From the NCBI GenBank assembly GCA_002687795.1, contig NZBG01000034.1, positions 1 through 64,000 on the forward strand: 64,000 nt of DNA, written 5' to 3'. This document shows positions 8,138 to 16,691 of this stretch, piece by piece; within the stretch, counting starts at the first letter, position 1, and the number at the start of each line of letters is the position of its first letter. This DNA comes from Candidatus Woesearchaeota archaeon (lineage in GTDB: Archaea; Nanobdellota; Nanobdellia; Woesearchaeales; GCA-2687795). A program made the position numbers and the translations under genes. The notes beneath the pieces are model-generated. The model was not told the DNA's origin. It saw only the letters and a list, made by a program, of their open reading frames with translations, and made no database searches.

Positions 8138-8302
8138 ATGGAACTTACACAAAAAGAGAGGGATTTGCTGAAATATTTGGTTAAAAAAGAGCTGAAAGAG
8201 TTTAAAAAAGAGGAAGCAGAGATAAGGCCAAGCCTTCCTTTCCTGAAAAGGGAAGAGGAATATGACTTACTATTGGAATCATTGCAGAAGAAGTTCAGGT
8301 GA
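8138..8302 (+). CDS. Small charged protein (54 aa) at the head of the pfdA-ftsY unit
   Basis: The ORF runs ATG 8138 to TGA 8302 and encodes 54 residues: a Lys/Glu-rich helix (LTQKERDLLKYLVKKELKEF) followed by a short Pro-containing turn and a second helix (EYDLLLESLQKKF). It has a TATA-like box at leaderless distance, and pfdA begins 5 nt after its stop. Spacing and codon use fit a real gene. No family is recognised; position suggests a small accessory factor for translation or protein folding, which is inference. Confidence 0.6.
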   Translation: MELTQKERDLLKYLVKKELKEFKKEEAEIRPSLPFLKREEEYDLLLESLQKKFR

Positions 8303-8307
8303 CTAAC

Positions 8308-8718
8308 ATGGAAACATCAAAACAACAGGAAATGCAGCAGAAATATCTTGAGCTACAGATGCTGGAGCAGCAGATGAAACAATACCAAAAACAGGCACAG
8401 ATGCTTGAGAGCCAGTTAACTGAGCTGGCTACATTAGATAATGCTCTTGATGAGCTAAGCAAGACAAAGCCGGGGACAGAAACCCTTGTTTCATTAGGCC
8501 CGGGCATATTTACTAAGGCAGAACTAAAGGATAATAAAGAGGTTGTTGTTAATGTTGGCTCTAGTGTGGCTGTTAAGAAGGATGTTCCATCAACAAAAGA
8601 GCTTATCAATAAGCAGGTTGAAGAGCTGAAAAGGCTGCAGCAGCAGAGCATAGAGGAATTGCAGAGGCTAAGCCTGCATGCAAAGGTAATCGAGCAGGAT
8701 ATCAGTAAAAATGTTTAA
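8308..8718 (+). CDS. pfdA: Prefoldin subunit alpha
   Basis: This 136-aa chaperone subunit has two long coiled coils (about 1-45 and 95-136, rich in Gln/Glu/Leu) flanking the beta-hairpin region SLGPGIFTKAELKDN / VVVNVGSSVAVKK characteristic of alpha-class prefoldins. Prefoldin hexamers (two alpha, four beta) hand unfolded chains to the thermosome. ATG 8308 is preferred over GTG 8299, which overlaps the previous gene. The 3' end overlaps ftsY by 8 nt; this pfdA-ftsY pairing is common in archaea. Confidence 0.9.
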   Translation: METSKQQEMQQKYLELQMLEQQMKQYQKQAQMLESQLTELATLDNALDELSKTKPGTETLVSLGPGIFTKAELKDNKEVVVNVGSSVAVKKDVPSTKELINKQVEELKRLQQQSIEELQRLSLHAKVIEQDISKNV

Positions 8719-9817
8719 TTTCTTAAGAAAAAAGCTAAAGGATACTATTTCCAGGTTTTCTAAGAATGTTGAAAAGGAAGGGGAGAAGGAAGAGGTTTCT
8801 GCTGGAGAGGTAAAAGAGGAAGCCAGGGAAGAGAAGGTTCCTGAGGTAAAGGAACAGGAAGCAGAGGAAGAAAAGCCCAAAGAAGAAGCTCCAAAAAAGG
8901 AAGAAGCCAAGAAAGAAGACGCAAAAGAGGAAAAGCCTGAGAAGAAGAAGTTTTTTGGGAAGATAAAGGAGAAAATAGTTACCACAAAGATAAATGAGCA
9001 GCAGTTCGAGAAGCTGTTCTGGGATTTAGAGGTTGCGCTTCTTGAGAACAATACTGCTGCAGATGTTATAAGCAAGATCAAGGAAGATATTAAGGAAAGA
9101 ATTGTTGATAAGCCTATCTCAAGGACCGGGATAGAGAAAGAGGTTAAGACTGCGTTGAAAGATTCACTTGAAGAGCTTTTTGATGTTAAGCAAACTGATT
9201 TAATAGCTGAGGCTAAGAAGAAGAAGCCTTTTGTGGTATGCTTTGTCGGTATCAACGGCTCCGGGAAGACAACCTCAATAGCAAAGGTTGCTAACCTGTT
9301 TCTGAAGAATAACATCAAACCGGTTTTAGCTGCAGCTGATACATGGAGAAAGGCAGCTATCGAGCAGTTAGAGGTATGGGGAAATAAGCTTAATGTTCCT
9401 GTTATAAAGCATGACTATGGCTCAGATCCTGCTGCTGTTGCATTTGATGCTATCAGCATGGCAAAGGCAAGGAAGCTTGATGCTGTCCTGATAGACACAG
9501 CGGGAAGGATGCATTCTAACCAGAACCTTATGGATGAGTTAAAGAAGATTGACAGGGTTGCAAACCCAGATTTAACAATATTTGTTGGTGAATCTATCAC
9601 AGGAAATGACTGCTGCAACCAGATCAAGGAGTTTAATGATGCTGTTAGCATAGATGCTATTATTCTTACAAAGGCTGATGTTGATGAGAAAGGGGGGGCT
9701 ATGATATCTGCTTCTTATATGAGCAAAAGGCCTATTATCTTCCTGGGAACAGGCCAGACCCTGGATTCTTTAGAGAAGTTCGAGAAGGAGAAGATTATTG
9801 AGAGTATAGGGTTATAA
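8711..9817 (+). CDS. ftsY: Signal recognition particle receptor FtsY
   Basis: This 368-aa SRP GTPase docks SRP-ribosome complexes at the membrane. A highly acidic Lys/Glu/Ala-rich N-terminal region (about 15-80) precedes the helical N domain and the G domain. The G domain shows the P-loop GINGSGKTTS, the insertion-box DTWRKAAIEQL, DTAGRMHSN, and TKADVDEKGGA. The acidic A-region is longer than in many archaea and probably mediates membrane or translocon contact. It overlaps pfdA by 8 nt and converges with the next gene with a 1-nt gap. Confidence 0.95.
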   Translation: MFNFLRKKLKDTISRFSKNVEKEGEKEEVSAGEVKEEAREEKVPEVKEQEAEEEKPKEEAPKKEEAKKEDAKEEKPEKKKFFGKIKEKIVTTKINEQQFEKLFWDLEVALLENNTAADVISKIKEDIKERIVDKPISRTGIEKEVKTALKDSLEELFDVKQTDLIAEAKKKKPFVVCFVGINGSGKTTSIAKVANLFLKNNIKPVLAAADTWRKAAIEQLEVWGNKLNVPVIKHDYGSDPAAVAFDAISMAKARKLDAVLIDTAGRMHSNQNLMDELKKIDRVANPDLTIFVGESITGNDCCNQIKEFNDAVSIDAIILTKADVDEKGGAMISASYMSKRPIIFLGTGQTLDSLEKFEKEKIIESIGL

Positions 9818-9818
9818 G

Positions 9819-10178
9819 CTATTCTACTATTCTTATCCTGTCAGCAATGATTTCCATCTCACCTTCATAATCCTCAACCTTGCCTATGATTTCAATATAA
9901 TCATCCTGCTCTAAGTCCAAGGCTTCATCCTTTTCCTTCTCCCTGAATATGACTATCTTCGTGGTAACCGGCTGCGAGACATCTAAGAAAGTGACCTTGT
10001 CAAGCTCTGTTATCCTGCTTACCTTTCCTAAAACCTTTACCTTGTTCCCGATCTCTTCATTATTGAGCTCATCCAAACTTATTTCTTTTATGTCCATGTT
10101 GTTTGAGACTATGTATAAGACGAACAAGCCTATTAAGGATGAGATTAAGGCAAGTTTTAGGAGATGGGATTCGTTCAT
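9819..10178 (-). CDS. Membrane-anchored OB-fold protein
   Basis: The 119-aa protein has one N-terminal membrane helix (about 7-25) and then a beta-rich domain (GNKVKVLGKVSRITELDKVTFLDVS ... DDYIEIIGKVEDYEGEMEIIADRIRIV) that reads as an OB-fold of the nucleic-acid-binding type found in RecG/ExoVII/aaRS-like families. The predicted topology puts this domain either outside the cell or, with a type II orientation, inside; sequence alone does not settle it. The substrate is unknown. No recognised partner lies next to it. Confidence 0.55.
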   Translation of the reverse strand: MNESHLLKLALISSLIGLFVLYIVSNNMDIKEISLDELNNEEIGNKVKVLGKVSRITELDKVTFLDVSQPVTTKIVIFREKEKDEALDLEQDDYIEIIGKVEDYEGEMEIIADRIRIVE

Positions 10179-10259
10179 TAAGAGATGTTAATAGAGTTTA
10201 TTTTAAATATGTTTTCAACCTACTGGTCACTGGGCAACTCAGGGCAAGATACGCAAAGC

Positions 10260-10517
10260 TTATTGCCTGTATATATTCTTCCTATGCCCCATCTCAATAA
10301 CAAATATTCTCAATTTATTATCACAGATATCCATGATTACCCTATAATCACCTACCCTTAACCTGAAATAAGGACTCTCAACAATCTTTTTAACATGAGC
10401 ATAGGGCCTTATCCTGCATCTTTTGATGGTAGAAATTATTCTCAGCCTTAACTCTTTGCTAAGCTTCTTTAACTGCTTAAGAGATAAGTCGGAGAAGATA
10501 ATTGAATACATATTCAT
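10260..10517 (-). CDS. RelE/ParE-family toxin
   Basis: The 85-aa protein has the RelE fold signature: an N-terminal strand and helices (YSIIFSDLSLKQLKKLSKELRLRI), then the core YFRLRVGDYRVIMDICDNKLRIFVIEMGHRKNIYR, with the conserved R-x-G-x-Y-R motif and a C-terminal (H)R...Y. RelE toxins cleave mRNA in the ribosomal A site. ATG 10517 overlaps the antitoxin stop as ATGA. The three-residue start MNM leaves ATG 10511 as an alternative. Function is inferred from family resemblance. Confidence 0.85.
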   Translation of the reverse strand: MNMYSIIFSDLSLKQLKKLSKELRLRIISTIKRCRIRPYAHVKKIVESPYFRLRVGDYRVIMDICDNKLRIFVIEMGHRKNIYRQ

Positions 10518-10732
10518 AGTTCAAGTTCTTTCTCTACCTTTTCAAGAGTATGAACCTTGCCTCTTTTGAATTCATCTTCAGCCTGCTTTATGAGCGCTTT
10601 TGTTTCCTCAGACAATTCCATAGTATCTTCTAAAAGGTCCCAAAGTAGGTCTTCATAACTTTCGTTGTCATACATCTTCCTATGCCTCAATACATCAAGC
10701 AGGCTGTTGCTAACTTGTATTGTAGTTGCCAT
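10514..10732 (-). CDS. Antitoxin partner of the RelE-type toxin
   Basis: The 72-aa protein starts with a short ribbon-like segment (MATTIQVSNSLLDVLRHRK), then an acidic, helical C-terminal half (YEDLLWDLLEDTMELSEETKALIKQAEDEFKRG) of the type that wraps a RelE toxin. It resembles small archaeal antitoxins that often accompany RelE. Its stop overlaps the toxin start by 4 nt. A TATTTAAA box (10756-10763, minus strand) lies 24-31 nt upstream, and AT-rich TATAATTAGCTATA may act as operator. Confidence 0.75.
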   Translation of the reverse strand: MATTIQVSNSLLDVLRHRKMYDNESYEDLLWDLLEDTMELSEETKALIKQAEDEFKRGKVHTLEKVEKELEL

Positions 10733-10867
10733 AGCAAGTATATAATTAGCTATAGTATTTAAACTTTACTATTTCCCCACTGGACAACCCTTTCATTACT
10801 TAATTAACCAAACAAACCCAAAATTAAAGAAAGATTTTTAATACTATACCCTTTTCTCTAATGGAAA

Positions 10868-13800
10868 ATGGCTGAAGAAGATAAGGAAACAGAAGAAGAT
10901 GAAAATATAGATATTGACTTCAGTAAGATTAAGAAATTCTTTAAAAATCTCTTCAAAGAAGACAAAGAGGAAGAGAAGAAAGAGCTTAAAAAGGAGATAA
11001 AAGAAGTAGATAAAGAAATAAAGGAAGATATCAAGGAGAAAAAGGGAGATATAAAGGAACTAAAAGAGGAAGAAAATGAAATCAAGGAGATTAAAGAAGA
11101 TATTAAGAAAGAACCTTCTGAAAAGGAATTAGAGAAAGCAAAAGAAGATATTAAGGAAATAAAAGAAGAGGTTGAAAAAGAGGAAGAAGATGAAATCAAC
11201 ATTGACTTCTCAAAAATAAAGAACTGGTTCAAGAAAGCTTTTTCTGAGGATAAAGATAAGAAAGATATTAAAGAAGAGAAAAAAACTGATGAAGAGGAAG
11301 AAGTATCGTTTGATATCAAAAGAGCAAAATCATTCTATGCTCAATATAAGCATTATATAATCCCTATTTTATTCATATTAATTGCCGGCATTTTCTCTGT
11401 CTATTTAAGGATGATGCCTGATTCTCTCCCAATAACTGATGATTGGGCAAGGAACTCTGTTTATAGCGGTGTCAAGTCGCAAATCAAAGGTCAGATAGAC
11501 CAGCAATATCCAAATCTGCCGGATGCCAACAAGAATGGTCTGGTTGAGGTTGAGTTCAATAAGCTGTTAAAGGCAGAAAGATCAGCTATAGAGCAACAGG
11601 TAAAAGGAACCTCCCAGTTCTTTAAATCAAACCTTAAAAACGAGAAAGGAACAACATATCTGCTGGCAATAGACCCTTATTATTGGTATAGGTATTCAAG
11701 GAATGTTATTGAAAAGGGAACAACAGCAGATACAACCAAAGATGGAATCCCATGGGATGACCATATGCTTGCACCATTAGGAAGGCCTGCTGACAGCAAT
11801 TTCCATATTTACTTTGAAGTGTTCTTGTATAAAGTCTTTTCAGCTTTTAACAAAGACCTTGACTTAATGAAGGTTGCATTTTTTATTCCTGTTATAATAT
11901 CCACATTATCAGTAATACCTGCCTTTTTCATTGCCAGAAGGATAGGAGGTAATTTAGGTGGCCTTATTGCAGCTATAATGGTTGCAATCCATCCGGCATT
12001 GTTAGGAAGGACAGCCGGCGGATTTGCTGATACTGATGCATACAATGTATTTTTTCCATTGGTTATAACCTGGTTAGCACTGGAAGCTTTCGAGTCAAAG
12101 AACTTAAGAAGCAAGATAATCCTTGCTTCTTTGTCAGGTTTCTTTGTTGGATTATTTTCATTTTCCTGGATGGGCTGGTGGTATATCTTCGACTTTATCT
12201 TGATAGCCTTACTGTTTTACATTACATATTTCATAATTGTTCACAGAGAACACCTGAAGAAGGGCATTTCATATTTCATTTTCAACACACCGGTTAAGAA
12301 TACACTGATATTATTAGTCACTTTCCTGTCTGTATCCTGTGTTTCTGTTACTTTGTTTACTGATTTCTGGACTTTCAGAACAGCGCCAACACAGCCATTT
12401 AACTTTGCGCAGATAAAAGTAGTAGGGGTCACAAAGATATGGCCGAATGTTATAACAACAGTAGCTGAGCAAAATGAGGCTTCTCTAAACAATGTTATTA
12501 ACCAGATAGGAATAGGGAAAAGGCTTTTCTTCTTGATCAGCTTAATAGGAATAATATTATTATTAGTGAGAAAACAAAGCAAGAGACCCAGTGACCTGTG
12601 GTTTATCTCCCTCGCAAGTTTATGGCATTTTATTATTCTTGCTTTTAAGCCCCAGGATCTCCATACATTTATTGTATTAATTTCCCTGCCCATAATAGCA
12701 AAGATACTGATAGCCTTAAAAGAAAAGGACACAAAAGCAGATATAAAGCTGGCTATAATACTTATTATATGGTTTATAGCAACCATTTATGCAAGCACGA
12801 AAGGTATAAGATTTTTGTTATTGTTTGTGCCTGCCTTCAGCCTGGCATTTGGCATTGCATTGGGAATTATCTATGAATACTGTTCCAGCCTGATATCAAA
12901 AAGCCTGAACATACACCAAACCATTACAAAGGCGGCATTATTGCTCCTGATATTCTTTTTATTCTTATTAAGCCCAATAAACGCTGCAAAGTCAACAGCC
13001 AGGAGCGAGATACCTTCTATGAACGATGCATGGTATTCTTCATTGGATAAAATAAGGCTTGAATCTGAGCCGGATGCTATTGTTAACTCATGGTGGGACT
13101 TTGGGCACTGGTTTAAGGCTATTACTGACAGGGCTGTCACATTTGACGGCACTACACAGGATATGCCACAGGCGCACTGGATAGGCAACACTTTGCTAAC
13201 CAGCAGCGAGGAAACTTCTGTTGGTATTCTAAGAATGCTTGATTGTGGGGCAACCAATGCCTTTGATGAACTTGATAAGGTTATCAATGATGGTGCTAAA
13301 TCAGTTGATATTTTATACGAAATTATTGTTGAAAAGGAAACAAAGGCAAAAGATACACTCACTAATAATTATAGTCTTACAGAAGAACAGGCAGCCAAGG
13401 TGCTTGAAAACACTCACTGCGACCCACCGGAGAACTACTATATAACATCCGAAGATATGGTAGGAAAAAGCGGTGTCTGGGCCCATTTTGGCTCATGGGA
13501 CTTTGACAGGGCTACTATTTATAATACGCTTATTAAAAAGGATTATAAGAAGGATAAAGAAAAAAGCGTTCAGTTTTTAATTGAAAGATTCAATTATACA
13601 AGAGAAAAGGCTGAGAATATATACTATGACGTAAACTCTCTCTCTTCAAACAGGGCTGTTAACGACTGGATAGCCCCATGGCCATCTTATATGTCAGGAT
13701 CAAGCAGTTGTCCAAGACTAAACAATGAAACATTATCCTGCTCGTTCGGCCAGGGAAATGTTATAATTAATTTAACTAATTACGATGCTTTCATACCCAC

Positions 13801-14329
13801 ACCTACCGGCACCAAATATCCCAATTCTATTGTTTATCCATCAGAAGATGGTATCCACGAAAAGAGGTTCTATAATAATACTCTTGGGTTTAGCATGGCT
13901 CTGATACCTGATAAGAACGGAAACTATCAGAATGTTGTATCAAGCCAAGAGATAGCATCAAGCATGTTTAATATATTGTTTTATATGGAAGGCCATGGCT
14001 TAAGGTATTTCAAGAAGTTCTCTGACCAAAGCAGCGTATTTGGAAACAGGATTATTGTATGGAAGGTTGACTGGGAGGGCTCTGAGATGAACAAATTAGA
14101 TTATTTTAAGGCAAAGGAGGCTGTTAACCAGACAACCGATCAAACAGATATAAATATAACAGAAGAAGATACAGATTTCTTAATAAAGAATATTTCTGGA
14201 AATGATTCAGAAGCTGCAGAAACAATAAATGAAACTGATGTAACCTCAAACGCCTCTGAACAAGCCGAGGATAATCAGACAACAGCTGAAACGGAAAAGC
14301 TATCTCCTCCCAGAGTATCAATAGAATAA
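10868..14329 (+). CDS. aglB: STT3/AglB oligosaccharyltransferase with long charged N-terminal extension
   Basis: The enzyme transfers lipid-linked glycans to Asn in N-x-S/T sequons outside the cell. Residues 1-155 are Lys/Glu-rich and contain two similar blocks (DIDFSKIKKFFKNLFKEDK near 15-33; NIDFSKIKNWFKKAFSEDK near 111-129). The first membrane helix begins near 162, and about 12-13 helices follow. Visible motifs are DPYYWYR, GFADTDAYN (acidic loop motif), and WWDFG at about 742-746 in the catalytic C-terminal domain. The last 70 residues carry about eight sequons, so the protein may glycosylate itself. The start ATG 10868 has TTTTTAATA about 25 nt upstream. At 1153 aa it is longer than most AglB. 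Confidence 0.93.
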   Translation: MAEEDKETEEDENIDIDFSKIKKFFKNLFKEDKEEEKKELKKEIKEVDKEIKEDIKEKKGDIKELKEEENEIKEIKEDIKKEPSEKELEKAKEDIKEIKEEVEKEEEDEINIDFSKIKNWFKKAFSEDKDKKDIKEEKKTDEEEEVSFDIKRAKSFYAQYKHYIIPILFILIAGIFSVYLRMMPDSLPITDDWARNSVYSGVKSQIKGQIDQQYPNLPDANKNGLVEVEFNKLLKAERSAIEQQVKGTSQFFKSNLKNEKGTTYLLAIDPYYWYRYSRNVIEKGTTADTTKDGIPWDDHMLAPLGRPADSNFHIYFEVFLYKVFSAFNKDLDLMKVAFFIPVIISTLSVIPAFFIARRIGGNLGGLIAAIMVAIHPALLGRTAGGFADTDAYNVFFPLVITWLALEAFESKNLRSKIILASLSGFFVGLFSFSWMGWWYIFDFILIALLFYITYFIIVHREHLKKGISYFIFNTPVKNTLILLVTFLSVSCVSVTLFTDFWTFRTAPTQPFNFAQIKVVGVTKIWPNVITTVAEQNEASLNNVINQIGIGKRLFFLISLIGIILLLVRKQSKRPSDLWFISLASLWHFIILAFKPQDLHTFIVLISLPIIAKILIALKEKDTKADIKLAIILIIWFIATIYASTKGIRFLLLFVPAFSLAFGIALGIIYEYCSSLISKSLNIHQTITKAALLLLIFFLFLLSPINAAKSTARSEIPSMNDAWYSSLDKIRLESEPDAIVNSWWDFGHWFKAITDRAVTFDGTTQDMPQAHWIGNTLLTSSEETSVGILRMLDCGATNAFDELDKVINDGAKSVDILYEIIVEKETKAKDTLTNNYSLTEEQAAKVLENTHCDPPENYYITSEDMVGKSGVWAHFGSWDFDRATIYNTLIKKDYKKDKEKSVQFLIERFNYTREKAENIYYDVNSLSSNRAVNDWIAPWPSYMSGSSSCPRLNNETLSCSFGQGNVIINLTNYDAFIPTPTGTKYPNSIVYPSEDGIHEKRFYNNTLGFSMALIPDKNGNYQNVVSSQEIASSMFNILFYMEGHGLRYFKKFSDQSSVFGNRIIVWKVDWEGSEMNKLDYFKAKEAVNQTTDQTDINITEEDTDFLIKNISGNDSEAAETINETDVTSNASEQAEDNQTTAETEKLSPPRVSIE

Positions 14330-14364
14330 GACTTTTATATTATTAACTCTTTTTCTCTGATATT

Positions 14365-15492
14365 ATGCTAAATTATCAAATAAATCCTAAATTTAAGCCA
14401 TTTATTTTAATAGCAGATATGCTGGGTTATGCATTAATTCATCCTATTTTAAGCCTGAAGCGCTTTAACAAAGCCAAAATAAAGAGAATATTGGTTATAA
14501 GGATAGATGAGATAGGGGATGTTATACTGGCAACTCCTGTTTTCAGGGCTCTGAAAGAGGAGTTTCCTGGCTGTAAGGTTGATGTGTTGGTTAAGAAAGG
14601 GACAAAAGAAGTGTTAGAGCATAATCCTAATGTTGATAATACTATAATCTGTGAAAAAGACTGGCTGAGGAATAAGCTGGACATAGCCTATTTTCTTTCC
14701 CTTGCAAAAAAGCTAAAGGGAAAATATGATTTAATGATAGAGCTGCATACATCCCCTGTAAATATATTGCTTGCATTCTTTATTGGAGGTTATAAGATAG
14801 GCTATGCATTCAGGGGGCTTGGATTCCTTTCGAATAAAACCAGGTTCTTAGCTAAAAAAGAGCATATTATTGACAGAAACCTGGATTTGTTAAAACTAAT
14901 TAATATTAACCATAAAAGCAGAAAAATGGACGTATTCTTTTCAAAGAAAGAAGAAGTCTATGTTAATGCTTTACTCAAAAAACACAAACTAACAGGAAAG
15001 AAACTAATCTGCATCAACCCCGGAACATTAAGAGCCAATAAACTATGGCAAAACAACAAATGGGCAGAGCTTTCTGATACTTTAATGGAGAAGTATAATG
15101 CTTATATTTTGTTTACCGGCTCTTCCAATGAAAAGCCTTTGGTTAATGATATTATTAGCATGGTTAAGAATAAGAACAAAGCTGTTAATTTAGCTGGAGA
15201 AACAGGTTTGCTGCAGTTAGCTGCATTGATTAAAAGATGCAGGCTGTTTATTGGAACTGATTCTGGCCCTTTGCATATAGCAAGGGCAGTGGAAACGCCT
15301 TTGATTGGCTTATATGGGCCGACCAATCCTTTTATTTGGGGCTATAATGAGGATAAGTATAAGTCTGTATACAAAAAGCTGGACTGCTCTTTCTGCAATC
15401 AGGAAGGTTGTAAAAGGAGAAAAGAAAAAGAGCTTTGTCTTAGGTCTATTAAGGTAGAGGACGTAGTAAAAGAAGTTAAAAGGCTTTTTTGA
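14365..15492 (+). CDS. Glycosyltransferase family 9 (heptosyltransferase-like)
   Basis: This 375-aa GT-B protein matches the ADP-heptose:LPS heptosyltransferase family. The N-terminal domain has ILVIRIDEIGDVILATPVFRAL. The C-terminal donor domain has INPGTLRANKLW, VNLAGETGLLQLAALI and the signature LFIGTDSGPLHIARA...LYGPTNP. A short C-terminal Cys cluster (CSFCNQEGC) is present, as in many family members. Finding GT9 in an archaeon suggests transfer from bacteria, and the sugar donor need not be heptose. It has its own TATA-like TTTATAT (14333-14340). It converges head-on with the next gene, with the two stop codons adjacent. Confidence 0.88.
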   Translation: MLNYQINPKFKPFILIADMLGYALIHPILSLKRFNKAKIKRILVIRIDEIGDVILATPVFRALKEEFPGCKVDVLVKKGTKEVLEHNPNVDNTIICEKDWLRNKLDIAYFLSLAKKLKGKYDLMIELHTSPVNILLAFFIGGYKIGYAFRGLGFLSNKTRFLAKKEHIIDRNLDLLKLININHKSRKMDVFFSKKEEVYVNALLKKHKLTGKKLICINPGTLRANKLWQNNKWAELSDTLMEKYNAYILFTGSSNEKPLVNDIISMVKNKNKAVNLAGETGLLQLAALIKRCRLFIGTDSGPLHIARAVETPLIGLYGPTNPFIWGYNEDKYKSVYKKLDCSFCNQEGCKRRKEKELCLRSIKVEDVVKEVKRLF

Positions 15493-16650
15493 TTACTTCC
15501 TCTCTTTCTTCTTCGTGTAAGCAAAGTAACCAACTAATCCAATAAGAACGATCGCTGCTGCAACCAGCCAGCCATACTTTGGTTTTGGTGGAGGAACTAT
15601 ATCTTCTTTATCCTCTTCTTCTTCTGGTGGCTTAGCCTCTTCTGGTGGAGCTGCTACTACTTCTTCACCGCCAGCAATAGTATAAGACTTTATAGAACTC
15701 AGTTTTTTCTTGACTGTATAACTTAAATCAAGGGATTTGCCTTTCTTTAAAGAATCAATAGTCCATTGGACAACAGGATCTTTCTGCAATACCTCAGGGG
15801 TTTCTCCTGTAAATGCCAAATCATCAGTTGATTTTGCAACAGTTTTTGGTATTATCTCAACAACCTTTATCTTTTTCATATCTTTAGGAGCTGTAACAAC
15901 CAATGTAATCTGTGTCCTGTATACATAATCACCTGTATCCAGATTTTCTATATTATAAACAGTTAAGGTTCTTGTAACCCCTGCCTTAGCCTTTTCTCCG
16001 GATTCAAACCCTGCCTTTAATTCCTGTAAAACTGATATTGCTTTTGTGCTAGTAACATGCTCTATTGCCTCTTCTATTCCTGCTGGGGTGTTCTTCCCAA
16101 AGGTTTCAGTTGAAGCATCCCCTACCCGAGAATATTTAAGATTATCATCTTCCCAGCCCTCTGGCAGTGATTTTTCTAATCTGTTAATAATATAGGAATC
16201 CGATGCAATCTCTGTTAAGGTTTCTGTTGTAGCAGCTGAGCCACCGCCAGCACCTCCTGTTGAGCCTGCTGCTGCAGCTGCTGCAGCTGAATAGCTTAGA
16301 TTGAGTTGTGTGATACCTCCTGGCGTAAAAGCAGAGCTTCCTGAATCAGTTCCGCTAGCTATAAATGTAATAGTTGCACCTGAAGTACAGACACTTTCGC
16401 CAGCAGCGCATACAAACAACTTTTCATCACTCGCGCCTGCACCTCCATAAACTCCATCATGCGTAGTTGTTATACTGCCAACAGTAGTACCGCCTATGTT
16501 AGCTGTTATCGTTAACCCAGCAGATGCGCCTGTTATTGTGCCAAAATATGCCTCTGGGAAAGCTGGAAGACTTTCTCCATAAGCAATTCCTATTAAAGAA
16601 AAAAAAACCATTATTAAAATTATTGCTTTATTCATCTTTGTGTTGCCCAT
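15493..16650 (-). CDS. Secreted, C-terminally anchored surface protein
   Basis: The 385-aa protein has a signal peptide (from the internal Met at residue 6, NKAIILIMVFFSLIGIAYG), a Gly/Thr/Ser-rich beta domain (about 25-115), an Ala/Gly linker (residues 125-145), a mixed alpha/beta domain (about 150-320), an acidic Pro/Glu linker and a C-terminal membrane helix with a basic tail (KKKERK). This topology fits an extracellular protein held at the cell membrane. The beginning of the N-terminal domain (FPEAYFGTITGASAG) resembles repeat-rich archaeal surface proteins. It follows the 1023-aa gene after 41 nt and likely shares its transcript. Function is unknown. Confidence 0.7.
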   Translation of the reverse strand: MGNTKMNKAIILIMVFFSLIGIAYGESLPAFPEAYFGTITGASAGLTITANIGGTTVGSITTTHDGVYGGAGASDEKLFVCAAGESVCTSGATITFIASGTDSGSSAFTPGGITQLNLSYSAAAAAAAGSTGGAGGGSAATTETLTEIASDSYIINRLEKSLPEGWEDDNLKYSRVGDASTETFGKNTPAGIEEAIEHVTSTKAISVLQELKAGFESGEKAKAGVTRTLTVYNIENLDTGDYVYRTQITLVVTAPKDMKKIKVVEIIPKTVAKSTDDLAFTGETPEVLQKDPVVQWTIDSLKKGKSLDLSYTVKKKLSSIKSYTIAGGEEVVAAPPEEAKPPEEEEDKEDIVPPPKPKYGWLVAAAIVLIGLVGYFAYTKKKERK

Positions 16651-16691
16651 TTTTTTAATAATCTTAAAAATAAATTAAAAAAAGAAATAAA

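Noticed and set aside
8668..9318. 216-codon minus-strand ORF opposite ftsY
   Set aside because: It is the antisense of the Lys/Glu-rich ftsY region and gives a Ser/Phe-rich translation; ftsY has unambiguous GTPase motifs.
10103..10300. Plus-strand ORFs between ftsY and the toxin gene
   Set aside because: They overlap the OB-fold gene and the toxin 3' end on the other strand and show no recognisable features.
10858..11319. 153-codon Ser/Phe-rich minus-strand ORF opposite aglB
   Set aside because: It is the antisense of the Lys/Glu-rich extension; the low complexity explains the open frame.
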